Assembly: GCA_905194705.1 (NCBI GenBank)
Contig: CAJJTI010000034.1
Coordinates: forward strand, 1-15,804
DNA from: an uncultured Solobacterium sp.
GTDB lineage: Bacteria > Bacillota_I > Bacilli_A > Erysipelotrichales > Erysipelotrichaceae
Direction: 5' to 3'
DNA: 15,804 nucleotides
Within the stretch, counting starts at the first letter, position 1, and every line of letters begins with the position of its first letter. Of this stretch, positions 7,164 to 14,643 are shown one piece after another. The notes beneath the pieces were generated by a model. It was not told the DNA's origin, made no database searches, and saw only the letters and a program-made list of their open reading frames with translations. A program made the translations under genes and the position numbers.

Positions 7164-8441
7164 TTATTTAGTAGACTTTAACAGTTCTCTTGTAGAGTGA
7201 TGGGCAATAGGAGTCCACTCAACCGGTTTAAATAAAGCAATAATTGTAATAGGAGCATAAGTAAATAAGAATAAGGGGAATACTGCTAGATATAATACTT
7301 TCTTTACAGGATTACCACTGATATTTTTCCATTCAGATACTAATGTAACTAAACCCATAAATAAGAATAAGACGTAGTAAACAACAATTGTCCAGACGAT
7401 AAATCTACAAATACGACTCCAGATGATTTCAGCAATGATTTTAGGCATAGAATAAGAAACTACGCCAAAAAATACACTGAGGAATAATAAAGACAATGTT
7501 AATAATGTGCATGGAGCTACTGTCATTAGAACATCATAAATACCTAATTTATGGTCACTTGTAAATAAGCCACTGATTAAGGAACCAAAATACTTCTGAT
7601 TAATTTCTAAGAAACCTTTAGACCATCTCATACGTTGATTGTAGGATTGTGTCCAGTTTGTTGGCTGTTCATCATAAACAATAGCTTTATCCACATAACC
7701 AATCTTTTTACCTTTTAATGCACAGTTAACAGAGAATTCAATATCTTCAGTTAGTAAGTGATATGGCCAACCGCCATTTTCCTTCATGAGTTCTTTTGAA
7801 ACAAGAAAACCTGTACCACTAATCATACATGTTGTACCAATAGCGTTTCTTGCGGCATTAACAAGTCTAGCTTCATGTAAAAACCAGATAGAATAGCCAT
7901 AAGTTAACCAGTTTGCACAGAAGTTTTTAGAATTACGATAACTTGTTAAAGCATCATATTTACCTGTTGCAAAACGATTGTTCATTTCCGTTAAGAAATT
8001 CTTATCAATGATATTGTCCGCATCAAAAACGATATATGCATCATAGTTATCACCAAAGTCTTTTTGAATATTATGATAAAGTGTATTTAAGGCATAACCC
8101 TTACCGACTTCTTTTGTGTTTTCTCTAGTATAGGCATATGCGCCTAGTTCTATAGCTTTTTCATATGTGTGATCTGTACAGTTATCGGCTAATACAAAGA
8201 TATCAAATTTATCTTTGTTATAAGTTTGATTCTTTAAAGAATGAATAATATCACCAATTACATTCTCTTCATTACGAGCGCAAATCATAATGGCATAACG
8301 TAATTGTTTGTTAGTTTTTGGATATTTTTTATGTTTAGTATATAAACCAACGCCCATATATACAAATTGATAGAAGTATAAAGCAGTCAATAGTAAGAAT
8401 ATCACCGCATTTATATTGCTGAATAAATTTAACCATTTCAT
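7164..8441 (-). CDS. Membrane-bound family-2 glycosyltransferase, processive type
   Basis: This 425-residue enzyme makes or extends a polysaccharide from nucleotide sugars at the membrane. A helix lies at residues 11-31, then a cytoplasmic GT2 domain with ARNEEN (55-60), ADNCTD (85-90), the metal-binding DAD (140-142), GTGFL (209-213), TED (231-233, catalytic base) and QRMRW (269-273, the QxxRW acceptor/product motif). Three or more helices follow (about 300-328, 345-367, 380-404). The TED plus QxxRW set with flanking helices is that of cellulose, chitin, hyaluronan and poly-GlcNAc synthases. The product cannot be told from sequence. The ribosome site is weak (AAGAGA). The 5' untranslated region would begin with a small hairpin (ACTGC/GCAGT, 8465-8480). 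No partner genes of an exopolysaccharide cluster are present. Confidence 0.9.
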   Translation of the reverse strand: MKWLNLFSNINAVIFLLLTALYFYQFVYMGVGLYTKHKKYPKTNKQLRYAIMICARNEENVIGDIIHSLKNQTYNKDKFDIFVLADNCTDHTYEKAIELGAYAYTRENTKEVGKGYALNTLYHNIQKDFGDNYDAYIVFDADNIIDKNFLTEMNNRFATGKYDALTSYRNSKNFCANWLTYGYSIWFLHEARLVNAARNAIGTTCMISGTGFLVSKELMKENGGWPYHLLTEDIEFSVNCALKGKKIGYVDKAIVYDEQPTNWTQSYNQRMRWSKGFLEINQKYFGSLISGLFTSDHKLGIYDVLMTVAPCTLLTLSLLFLSVFFGVVSYSMPKIIAEIIWSRICRFIVWTIVVYYVLFLFMGLVTLVSEWKNISGNPVKKVLYLAVFPLFLFTYAPITIIALFKPVEWTPIAHHSTRELLKSTK

Positions 8442-8487
8442 AATAATTTTCTCTTTTCCCTTATACTGCCCCTAAGCAGTACTTAGT

Positions 8488-8515
8488 ATTTTAATTATTT
8501 GAAAAGTGACTTCAA
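8488..8515 (-). promoter_or_regulatory. Probable promoter of the glycosyltransferase gene
   Basis: On the minus strand TTGAAG (8515-8510) is followed after 16 bases by TAAAAT (8493-8488). Transcription would start near 8481, about 40 bases before the gene. The -35 overlaps the first of the phased repeats that lead toward the divergent ADP-ribosylglycohydrolase gene, so one bound regulator could affect both directions. Confidence 0.45.
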
Positions 8516-8559
8516 TAGATATCACATAATGTTCACATAAAATTCAGAATATCTTAATG
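8510..8559 (+). promoter_or_regulatory. 11-bp phased direct repeats, candidate activator-binding box
   Basis: Hexamers ATCACA (8521), TTCACA (8532), TTCAGA (8543) and TTAATG (8554) start exactly 11 bases apart, and CTTCAA (8510) fits the same phase. Two units share TCACATAA. One helical turn per repeat is the arrangement bound by OmpR/PhoB-class response regulators; Bacillus PhoP boxes are TTxACA-like hexamers with about 5-base spacers. The array ends 14 bases before TATACT (8574-8579), a likely -10 without a good -35, where an activator would be expected. The regulator is not in the window. Confidence 0.45.
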
Positions 8560-8573
8560 AATATAAAATCCTG

Positions 8574-8579
8574 TATACT
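8574..8579 (+). promoter_or_regulatory. Possible -10 element for the ADP-ribosylglycohydrolase gene
   Basis: TATACT lies 19 bases before the start codon. Hexamers 16-17 bases upstream are poor -35 matches (ATCTTA or TCTTAA), which suggests dependence on an activator at the adjoining phased repeats. This is a weak call without start-site mapping. Confidence 0.35.
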
Positions 8580-8598
8580 AAAAATGTGAGGAAATGAT

Positions 8599-10668
8599 AT
8601 GGAATATAAAGAATGTTATCAAAAAATATATGCGTCCTGGTTAGGTAAATTAATTGGTATTCGCTTAGGTGCTCCAATTGAAAACTGGTTAGGAAAAGAT
8701 GTTAGAAAAATGTATCATCCAATTAGAAACTATACTGTGGATTATGGACAGTTTGCGGCTGATGATGATGCGAATGGTCCATTATTTTTTGTCTCTGTAA
8801 TGGAGAAATATAATTTAGATACAATTACAGTTAAAGCGATGGGTGAACATTTGTTAAATGTAGTGGGTAATCATACTGGCTTTTTCTGGTGGGGTGGTAA
8901 AGGTGTAGCGAGCGAAGAAACGGCTTGGCAGAATTTAATGGATGGCATTGAAGCTCCAGAATCCGGTTCGATAAAAACAAATGGTAAAGCTTTAGCAGAA
9001 CAAATTGGTGGGCAAATATTCAGTGACTGTTGGGGATATATAACACTTGGTAAAATTGAAGATGCAGTTAGATTATCAAGCATGATGGCAAGTGTTACAC
9101 ATGATGGTGAGGCGATAGAAGGGGCTAAGTTTGTGGCTGCCTGTATCGCTGCAGCGTGGAATAAAAAAGATATTCGTGATGTGATCAATACAGCTAAAAC
9201 ATATTTAAATAAAGAAAGCAGTTATTATGCATTGATTGAAGAAATAGAAGATTATTATTATTCAAATCCAGAAGATAGTGATAAATGTTTAGCATATATT
9301 GAAGACAAGTATGACTATAAGAATTTTGAGGGTGTATGTCATATCTTACCTAATACGGCAATTATGTTATATGGTATGTTGTATGGTAAGAATTCATTTG
9401 ATGAAACAATGCGACTAATTGCGGAAGCTGGTAGAGATACGGATTGTAATCTTGGTAATGTCGGCTCAATTATGGGGATGATGCTTGGATTAGAAGGAAT
9501 TAGTGAAAAATGGATTACACCATTTAATGATATTCTTTTATCTTCAAGCAGTATTGGTTCAAGAAATATTACGACTATATCTGAAAGTACTAAATATTTT
9601 ACAGATTTAGCAAGTAAGTTATATAACATTCCAACTGATACAGATACTAATGGTTACGATTTCTCATTACCTTATGCAACACACGGCTTCTATGTATCTT
9701 CTAATCGTTATGCGTGTGCTTCATTACGTACTCATGATAATAAACTACAAATTAACTTGGATACTTTAAAAAAAGGAAAGAAAGTATATCTTGAATTAAA
9801 GACATATTATCAAAGTAAAGATGTATATGACTGTCGTTATCAGCCTCAATATACACCACTTTATGAAAAAGGTGATTCCATACGTTTAAAATTTAATAAT
9901 GTTGAAAACTTACCAGTAGTAATTCATTTTTCTGAAATGGCAGATAACGAAAAAGAGAATGATATAAATTTAGAATTAGATAAAGAAGTAACACTTAGCT
10001 GTAATAAACAGAAAAATTCTCACATGATTACTTCGCTTGTGTTTGAAATTACAGCATTAGAAGATATTGCACAAAGTATATTGGAATTAGAAACATTTGA
10101 GATTGTTAAGCATCCTGAAATTGATTACCAGTTCGCAAATTTTGAAAATGAAGACTGGGGATACAGTTTTGGTGGAGATCATGAAACAGGAGTTAAAGGT
10201 ATTACTATATATAAAGGAAAAGCTGAAGTTAATAATAATGCTTTAGTACTCCATGCTAAATCTGCGATAAATATGAGCAGTATATTTGCTAAGTTCAAGA
10301 AACTAACATATACATTGAATAAATCTGATGAATTAAATGTAACACTTGGTTATGACTATCAAGGATGTTTCAGCTATAAAGGTATACAACTAGATAGTAT
10401 CCAAAAGAAAATCTACTATATTGAAAGAGAAACATATACAAATATCAAGAAAGTAGAAGTTGGAGATTTAAAAGAATTAAGTGGTTTAGTAAAGGTAACA
10501 ATTGATATCAATAAACAAGTAATGATACTAAATGATGAATCTTATGATGTTTCAAATATACATGCAGAAGGTGGAGCCTTAGTTATCATTAATGACAGTG
10601 ATAAAGATATTTCTTTATTGAGTGTTACTGCAGGAGAATGGAAATGGGAAAGAAAAAAAAGAAAGTAA
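8599..10668 (+). CDS. ADP-ribosylglycohydrolase-family protein with large C-terminal beta-rich region
   Basis: This 689-residue protein has no signal peptide. Residues about 8-340 form the all-helical ADP-ribosylglycohydrolase domain. Acidic metal-binding motifs are visible: ADDDAN (54-59, where the family often has DDT), THDGEAIEG (167-175) and GRDTDCN (278-284), whose Asp280 and Asp282 would bind the second metal. Family enzymes hydrolyse N- or O-glycosidic bonds of ADP-ribose; many distant members have unknown substrates. Residues about 350-689 are rich in predicted beta strands and resemble no domain I can name; a sugar-binding or jelly-roll role is possible. Length is about twice that of simple family members. 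GAGG lies seven bases before the start. Its 3' end overlaps the nucleoside hydrolase gene, suggesting coupled translation and a joint pathway. Confidence 0.87.
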   Translation: MEYKECYQKIYASWLGKLIGIRLGAPIENWLGKDVRKMYHPIRNYTVDYGQFAADDDANGPLFFVSVMEKYNLDTITVKAMGEHLLNVVGNHTGFFWWGGKGVASEETAWQNLMDGIEAPESGSIKTNGKALAEQIGGQIFSDCWGYITLGKIEDAVRLSSMMASVTHDGEAIEGAKFVAACIAAAWNKKDIRDVINTAKTYLNKESSYYALIEEIEDYYYSNPEDSDKCLAYIEDKYDYKNFEGVCHILPNTAIMLYGMLYGKNSFDETMRLIAEAGRDTDCNLGNVGSIMGMMLGLEGISEKWITPFNDILLSSSSIGSRNITTISESTKYFTDLASKLYNIPTDTDTNGYDFSLPYATHGFYVSSNRYACASLRTHDNKLQINLDTLKKGKKVYLELKTYYQSKDVYDCRYQPQYTPLYEKGDSIRLKFNNVENLPVVIHFSEMADNEKENDINLELDKEVTLSCNKQKNSHMITSLVFEITALEDIAQSILELETFEIVKHPEIDYQFANFENEDWGYSFGGDHETGVKGITIYKGKAEVNNNALVLHAKSAINMSSIFAKFKKLTYTLNKSDELNVTLGYDYQGCFSYKGIQLDSIQKKIYYIERETYTNIKKVEVGDLKELSGLVKVTIDINKQVMILNDESYDVSNIHAEGGALVIINDSDKDISLLSVTAGEWKWERKKRK

Positions 10669-11597
10669 TTATTGATTGTGATCCAGGACATGATGATGTC
10701 ATGGCAATATTATCAATTTTAGCTAGTGATGATGTTGAAGTATTAGGTATTACAACAGTGTGTGGAAATAACTATTGTAATGTGGTAACAGAGAATTTAT
10801 TAAATGTTTTATCTTATATTAATAGAACAGATATTTGTGTAGCTAAAGGACAGGACAGACCTCTTATCTATAATCCTGAGCCACAAGATGCACATGGTTA
10901 TAACGGTCTAGAAGGATTTGATTTTCCACAACCTATTATGCAGATAGTAAGTAATAATGCTGTTGAATTCATGAAGAATTTAATTGATGAAGAAGATAAC
11001 AAAGTAACAATTCTTGCTTTAGCACCACTAACAAATATTGCTTTATTACTAAGAACTTATCCTGAAGTGAAAAAGAATATAGATGAAATCATTTTAATGG
11101 GTGGCTCTATTTATAGAGGTAATATTTTAGCAAGAAGTGAATTTAATATTTATGCCGATCCTCATGCAGCTGAAATGGTTATGGAAAGTGGTGTAAAAAC
11201 GGTAATATTACCACTAGAAGGATGTGATTATTGTCTAGTTACTGAAGAAGATATTGCCTATTGGGAAAATGAAGATGGACGAGCTTCACGTATCGTAGCT
11301 GCTTTAATGAACTATTTTGCAGAATATGGAAGAAAAAGAGGCAGAAAAGAATTTACAGTATTTGATTTAGGTGTTTCGATGTATTTATTACATCCAGAAA
11401 TGTTTGAAGGATATAACTGTTCTTGTAAAGTTGTATTAGAAGGAGCAGATACTAGAGGTATGACAATTATTGAACCAAAAGAAAAAAGTCATATCAAAGT
11501 ATTAACAAAGTGTGATACAGAATTATTCAGAAAGTATATTAGAGAAGATATTGATAAAATAGATAAACAATTTGCGTTAAATTATCCAAACGAATAA
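10644..11597 (+). CDS. Nucleoside hydrolase (inosine-uridine hydrolase family)
   Basis: This 317-residue protein (my start at 10644) hydrolyses the N-glycosidic bond of nucleosides to base and ribose. Numbering from 10644, the N-terminal calcium-binding motif IIDCDPGHDD is at residues 9-18, HGYNGLEG at 84-91, LAPLTNIALL at 126-135 and SEFNIYADPHAA at 165-176. The late metal ligand Asp is in VFDLG (239-243), but the His that normally precedes it (HD) is Phe. I prefer 10644 to the ATG at 10638 because AGGAG ends seven bases before it and only one before the other. The start lies 25 bases inside the preceding gene, so translation is coupled. Role: salvage of nucleosides, possibly those imported by the transporter in this window. 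Base specificity unknown. Confidence 0.92.
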   Translation: MGKKKKKVIIDCDPGHDDVMAILSILASDDVEVLGITTVCGNNYCNVVTENLLNVLSYINRTDICVAKGQDRPLIYNPEPQDAHGYNGLEGFDFPQPIMQIVSNNAVEFMKNLIDEEDNKVTILALAPLTNIALLLRTYPEVKKNIDEIILMGGSIYRGNILARSEFNIYADPHAAEMVMESGVKTVILPLEGCDYCLVTEEDIAYWENEDGRASRIVAALMNYFAEYGRKRGRKEFTVFDLGVSMYLLHPEMFEGYNCSCKVVLEGADTRGMTIIEPKEKSHIKVLTKCDTELFRKYIREDIDKIDKQFALNYPNE

Positions 11598-11672
11598 ACA
11601 TATATGTGCGTAAAAATTCACAAAGGTATTTCGTTTCGTGATATATTTACATATGGTAAAAGGAGATAAACT

Positions 11673-13256
11673 ATGAGTAAACCAGTAGTATTAGTAGTAA
11701 TGGATGGTGTCGGTTGGACTGACAAAGATAAAGGTAATGCAGTAATGCATGCTTATAAGCCACAAATTGATGAACTAATGACAAAGTGGCCACATACAAC
11801 AATTAAAGCATCAGGTACAGCAGTAGGCTTACCTACAGATAGTGATATGGGTAACTCTGAAGTAGGACATAATGCTTTAGGTTGTGGACAAATTTATTCT
11901 CAAGGTGCAAAACTTGTTAATGAATCTATTGAAAGTGGAAAAATCTATGATTCAAGTGCTTGGAAAGGTGCTACAGATTTTGTTAAATCCCATAACGGTA
12001 AATTACATTTCTTAGGTCTATTATCTGATGGTAATGTACACTCAAATATTTCTCACTTAATTGCAATGTTAAAAGAAAGTAAGAAAGAAGGAATTAAAGA
12101 AGTTAGAGTACACGTATTATTAGATGGTAGAGATGTACCAGAAACAAGTGCTCTTCAATATGTTGATGAATTAGAAAATGTTATCGCTGAATTAAATGAT
12201 GATTCATTCCATGCATGCATCGCTTCAGGTGGTGGACGTATGGTAATCACAATGGACCGTTATGAAGCTGACTGGTCAATGGTTGAAAAAGGATGGCATA
12301 TCCATGTATTAGGTGATGGAAGAGAATTTGCATCAACTAGAGAAGCTATTGAAACATTACGTGCTGAAGGTAATTACACTGATCAATTCTTACCAGGATT
12401 TGTTATTGCAAAAGATGGCGCTCCAGTAGGAACAATCGAAGATGGTGACAGTGTTATTCTATTCAACTTCAGAGGTGATAGAGCTGTTGAAATCTCTAAA
12501 GCATTTGACTACAAAGATAACTTCACAGCATTTGACCGTGTAAGAGTACCAGATGTTTATTATGCTGGTATGCTTCAATATGATGGAGACTTAAAATTAC
12601 CTGAACATTTCTTAGTTGAACCACCACACATTGAACATACAATGAGTGAATTCCTAGTAAATAAAGGTGTAAATAGTTATGCATGTTCTGAAACACAGAA
12701 ATTCGGACACGTAACATATTTCTGGAACGGTAACCGTTCTGAAAAGTTCTCTAATGAACTAGAAACTTGGGAAGAAATTCCTTCAGATATTATTCCATTT
12801 GAAAGAAAACCTTGGATGAAAGCTACAGAAATTACAGATCATATGGTAGAAGCTATTGAATCTGGTAAATATCAATTCTTACGTTGTAACTATCCAAATG
12901 GTGACATGGTTGGTCATACTGGTAACTATGAAGCTACATTAATTGGTGTGGAAAGTGTTGACTTAATGCTACGTAGAATTATGGATGCATGTAAGAAGAT
13001 GGATTATGTATTACTTGTTACTGCAGACCATGGTAACTCTGATGAAATGTACGATAAAGGTACAAATCCAGATGGTACACCAGTAGCTAAGACAAGCCAC
13101 TCTTTAGCAAGAGTTCCATTTGCTGTATACAATGGACCAGAAGGAACAGAAGTTAAAGAAGGCGATGATTTTGGTTTAGCAAACGTAGCTGCTACAGTTG
13201 TAAAACTATTAGGCTATGAAGCACCAGAAGAATGGTTAGAATCAATCATTAAATAA
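11673..13256 (+). CDS. gpmI: 2,3-bisphosphoglycerate-independent phosphoglycerate mutase
   Basis: This 527-residue cytoplasmic enzyme interconverts 3- and 2-phosphoglycerate in glycolysis, using two Mn ions and a phosphoserine. The N-terminal metal Asp11 is in VVMDGVGW, the catalytic Ser62 in MGNSEVGH (59-66), DGRD at 151-154, FRGDRAVE at 266-273, GDMVGHTG at 410-417 (metal ligands Asp411, His415), TADHGNSDEM at 450-459 (Asp452, His453) and KTSHSLARVPF around His476. The length is slightly above the usual 510. AAGGAG lies seven bases before the start. The 75-base gap before it holds a palindrome ACATATATGT (11598-11607) and only a poor promoter candidate (TTCACA, 19 bases, TATATT); I see no terminator, so read-through from the nucleoside hydrolase gene is possible. 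It stands apart from other glycolytic genes. Confidence 0.97.
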   Translation: MSKPVVLVVMDGVGWTDKDKGNAVMHAYKPQIDELMTKWPHTTIKASGTAVGLPTDSDMGNSEVGHNALGCGQIYSQGAKLVNESIESGKIYDSSAWKGATDFVKSHNGKLHFLGLLSDGNVHSNISHLIAMLKESKKEGIKEVRVHVLLDGRDVPETSALQYVDELENVIAELNDDSFHACIASGGGRMVITMDRYEADWSMVEKGWHIHVLGDGREFASTREAIETLRAEGNYTDQFLPGFVIAKDGAPVGTIEDGDSVILFNFRGDRAVEISKAFDYKDNFTAFDRVRVPDVYYAGMLQYDGDLKLPEHFLVEPPHIEHTMSEFLVNKGVNSYACSETQKFGHVTYFWNGNRSEKFSNELETWEEIPSDIIPFERKPWMKATEITDHMVEAIESGKYQFLRCNYPNGDMVGHTGNYEATLIGVESVDLMLRRIMDACKKMDYVLLVTADHGNSDEMYDKGTNPDGTPVAKTSHSLARVPFAVYNGPEGTEVKEGDDFGLANVAATVVKLLGYEAPEEWLESIIK

Positions 13257-13455
13257 TATAAGTATTATGTATACTCTGATTTAAGACATAACTTAAAACA
13301 GCCTGAATCCTTCAGTAAATACTTACAGTAGGGCAGGGACTGCCCAAACTAATACGCTTGTGGACATCGTGTAAGACTTGGTAATGCTGTGAAGTGTTAG
13401 CCAAGCAGTGGTGGTAGAAGCAAGAAGCTCGGTAACTTGTTGCCGAGTAGTTCAC
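13257..13455 (+). mobile_element. IS200/IS605-type right-end relic with omega-RNA-like structure
   Basis: From memory of family sequences, the stretch ending GGTAGAAGCAAGAAG, a GC stem, then TAGTTCAC (13412-13455) is the typical right end of IS605-family elements and the 3' end of their TnpB-associated omega RNA. Here the stem is CTCGGTAA/TTGCCGAG with a CTTG loop (13428-13447). Upstream are hairpins AGTAT/ATACT (13261-13275), TTTAAG/CTTAAA (13280-13297), CTGAA/TTCAG (13303-13315) and GGGCAG/CTGCCC (13331-13345). A short frame, 13353-13400, encodes [15 protein letters not shown], like TnpB C-terminal tails. There is no tnpA and no tnpB body. It is either a 5'-deleted element or a small non-autonomous one. 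The left limit is uncertain; the right limit 13455 is more secure. Confidence 0.72.
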
Positions 13456-13470
13456 GAGAGGAAAATGGAA

Positions 13471-13845
13471 ATGAATAAAGCGATTGTATGCGATAAAGCC
13501 CCTGGTGCTATTGGACCTTATTCACAAGCAGTTGAAGCTAATGGATTTATTTATGTATCTGGTCAATTACCTATTAATGTTGAAACAGGTTTAATGCCAG
13601 AAACAATTGAAGAACAAACAGCACAATCATTAATAAATATTAAAAATATTCTAGAAGCTGCAGGTTCTTCTATGGATAATGTAGTTAAGACAACTGTTTT
13701 AATGAAAAATCTAGGTGACTTTGTGAAGATGAACGAAGTTTATGGAACTTTCTTTAAGGGTTGTTACCCAGCTAGAGCTGCTTATCAAGTAGTGGCTCTA
13801 CCAAAAGGTGCTATGGTTGAAATTGAAGCTGTAGCGACAAAATAA
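13471..13845 (+). CDS. ridA: RidA family reactive intermediate/imine deaminase
   Basis: This 124-residue protein hydrolyses reactive enamine/imine intermediates such as 2-aminoacrylate made by PLP enzymes, protecting those enzymes; it works as a cytoplasmic trimer. The N terminus ([18 protein letters not shown]), YVSGQLP at 28-34 and the end [20 protein letters not shown] (99-118) are diagnostic. Arg102 corresponds to the substrate-binding Arg105 of E. coli and Glu118 to its conserved Glu. The frame is open back to 13408, but those residues come from the IS right-end relic. GAGAGG (13456-13461) gives a 9-base spacing to 13471 and only 3 to the ATG at 13465, so 13471 is the best start. The ribosome site begins on the first base after the relic. 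Confidence 0.95.
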   Translation: MNKAIVCDKAPGAIGPYSQAVEANGFIYVSGQLPINVETGLMPETIEEQTAQSLINIKNILEAAGSSMDNVVKTTVLMKNLGDFVKMNEVYGTFFKGCYPARAAYQVVALPKGAMVEIEAVATK

Positions 13846-13852
13846 TATAAGA

Positions 13853-13890
13853 TAAGAGTTATCCAACAAATGGACAGCTCTTATTTTTTT
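13853..13890 (+). terminator. Terminator after ridA, overlapping the rluF-like stop codon
   Basis: Arms TAAGAGTTATCC and GGACAGCTCTTA form 12 positions with one G-U pair and one mismatch, a 7-base loop, and then seven T residues. The right arm includes the stop codon of the convergent pseudouridine synthase gene, and the T run encodes its last two lysines. In the minus direction the tail (TCTTATATTATTT) is less T-rich, so it may act weakly both ways. Confidence 0.85.
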
Positions 13891-14582
13891 CTGATTAACT
13901 TCTCTATTTCAGAAGGTGTTAATAAGCGATATTTTCCTGGTTCTACATCTAAGTTTAGATGCATAAAACGAATACGATTAAGTGATACAACATGATAGCC
14001 TAAAGCAGCACACATTCTGCGTATTTGACGATTATATCCCTGTTTTAGAATAATATTAAATCGATTCTTTCCGGTTTTTCTAATATCACAAGGTAATGTA
14101 ACTACATTACGATCGGTAACAGGATTATATATCATAACTCCTTTTGACATCTTATTTAAAAAGTCAGGGGTAATATTTTTATCGACAGAAACTACATACT
14201 CTTTTTCGTGTCCGTTTTCTACTCTAAGACATTCATTTACTAAGTCACCATTGTTTGTTAGTAAGATTAAGCCGGTACTGTCTTTATCAAGTCTACCTAT
14301 AGGGAATATTCTTTCTGAATAGTTAATATAATCGATAATGTTATCTTTATCTTTTTTATCGGTTGTACTTGTTACACCCTTTGGTTTATTAAATAGTAAA
14401 ACAACAAAGTCTTCTTTCGCTTTGATGATTTTACCATTCAATCTAACTTCATCCTCGTCTTCTACAGTAGAAGAAAGTACAGCAACTTCACCATTGATTG
14501 TTACTACACCTTTTTCTATGAACTCCTCAGCTTTACGACGAGAACACAAACCCGTTGAAGCAATATACTTATTTATACGCAT
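13881..14582 (-). CDS. rluF: 23S rRNA pseudouridine synthase, RluF-like (RsuA/RluB/E/F family)
   Basis: This 233-residue enzyme converts a uridine in ribosomal RNA to pseudouridine. Residues 1-55 form an S4 RNA-binding domain (MRINKYIASTGLCSRRKAEE). The catalytic domain has KPKGVTSTTDKKDKDNIIDY (66-85), which is RluF-like, and GRLDKDSTGLILLTNNGDL (96-114) with catalytic Asp99. GYNRQIRRMCAALGY follows near the C terminus. E. coli RluF modifies U2604 of 23S rRNA. The length is a little shorter than E. coli RluF (290), which has a longer tail; Gram-positive members are often about 230-240. I see no Shine-Dalgarno sequence before the start codon (the nearest 15 bases are TTACAATCAATTT-like), so initiation may be weak or leaderless. 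It is convergent with ridA. Confidence 0.9.
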   Translation of the reverse strand: MRINKYIASTGLCSRRKAEEFIEKGVVTINGEVAVLSSTVEDEDEVRLNGKIIKAKEDFVVLLFNKPKGVTSTTDKKDKDNIIDYINYSERIFPIGRLDKDSTGLILLTNNGDLVNECLRVENGHEKEYVVSVDKNITPDFLNKMSKGVMIYNPVTDRNVVTLPCDIRKTGKNRFNIILKQGYNRQIRRMCAALGYHVVSLNRIRFMHLNLDVEPGKYRLLTPSEIEKLIRKK

Positions 14583-14643
14583 AAATTGATTGTAAGTTAT
14601 TAGAGGAAAAATAGCTATTTATATCTAAAAATGAATTTAAAAT

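Noticed and set aside
8465..8486. Overlapping small hairpins ACTGC/GCAGT and CTAAG/CTTAG as a terminator
   Set aside because: Stems are only five base pairs, exclude each other, and lack a T run; they sit at the start of the glycosyltransferase message.
8871..9629. Minus-strand open frames antisense to the ADP-ribosylglycohydrolase gene
   Set aside because: No ribosome sites, low-complexity composition and full overlap with a gene showing clear family motifs.
13257..13455. RNase P RNA, tmRNA, 6S RNA or a ridA riboswitch
   Set aside because: None of the conserved cores of these RNAs is visible, while the 3' end fits IS605-type right ends; a riboswitch would not be expected to carry TnpB-like coding traces.
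13408..13470. Upstream ATG giving RidA a 21-residue N-terminal extension
   Set aside because: The extension is encoded by the IS right-end relic, has no ribosome site, and is absent from RidA family proteins; 13471 has GAGAGG at a good distance.
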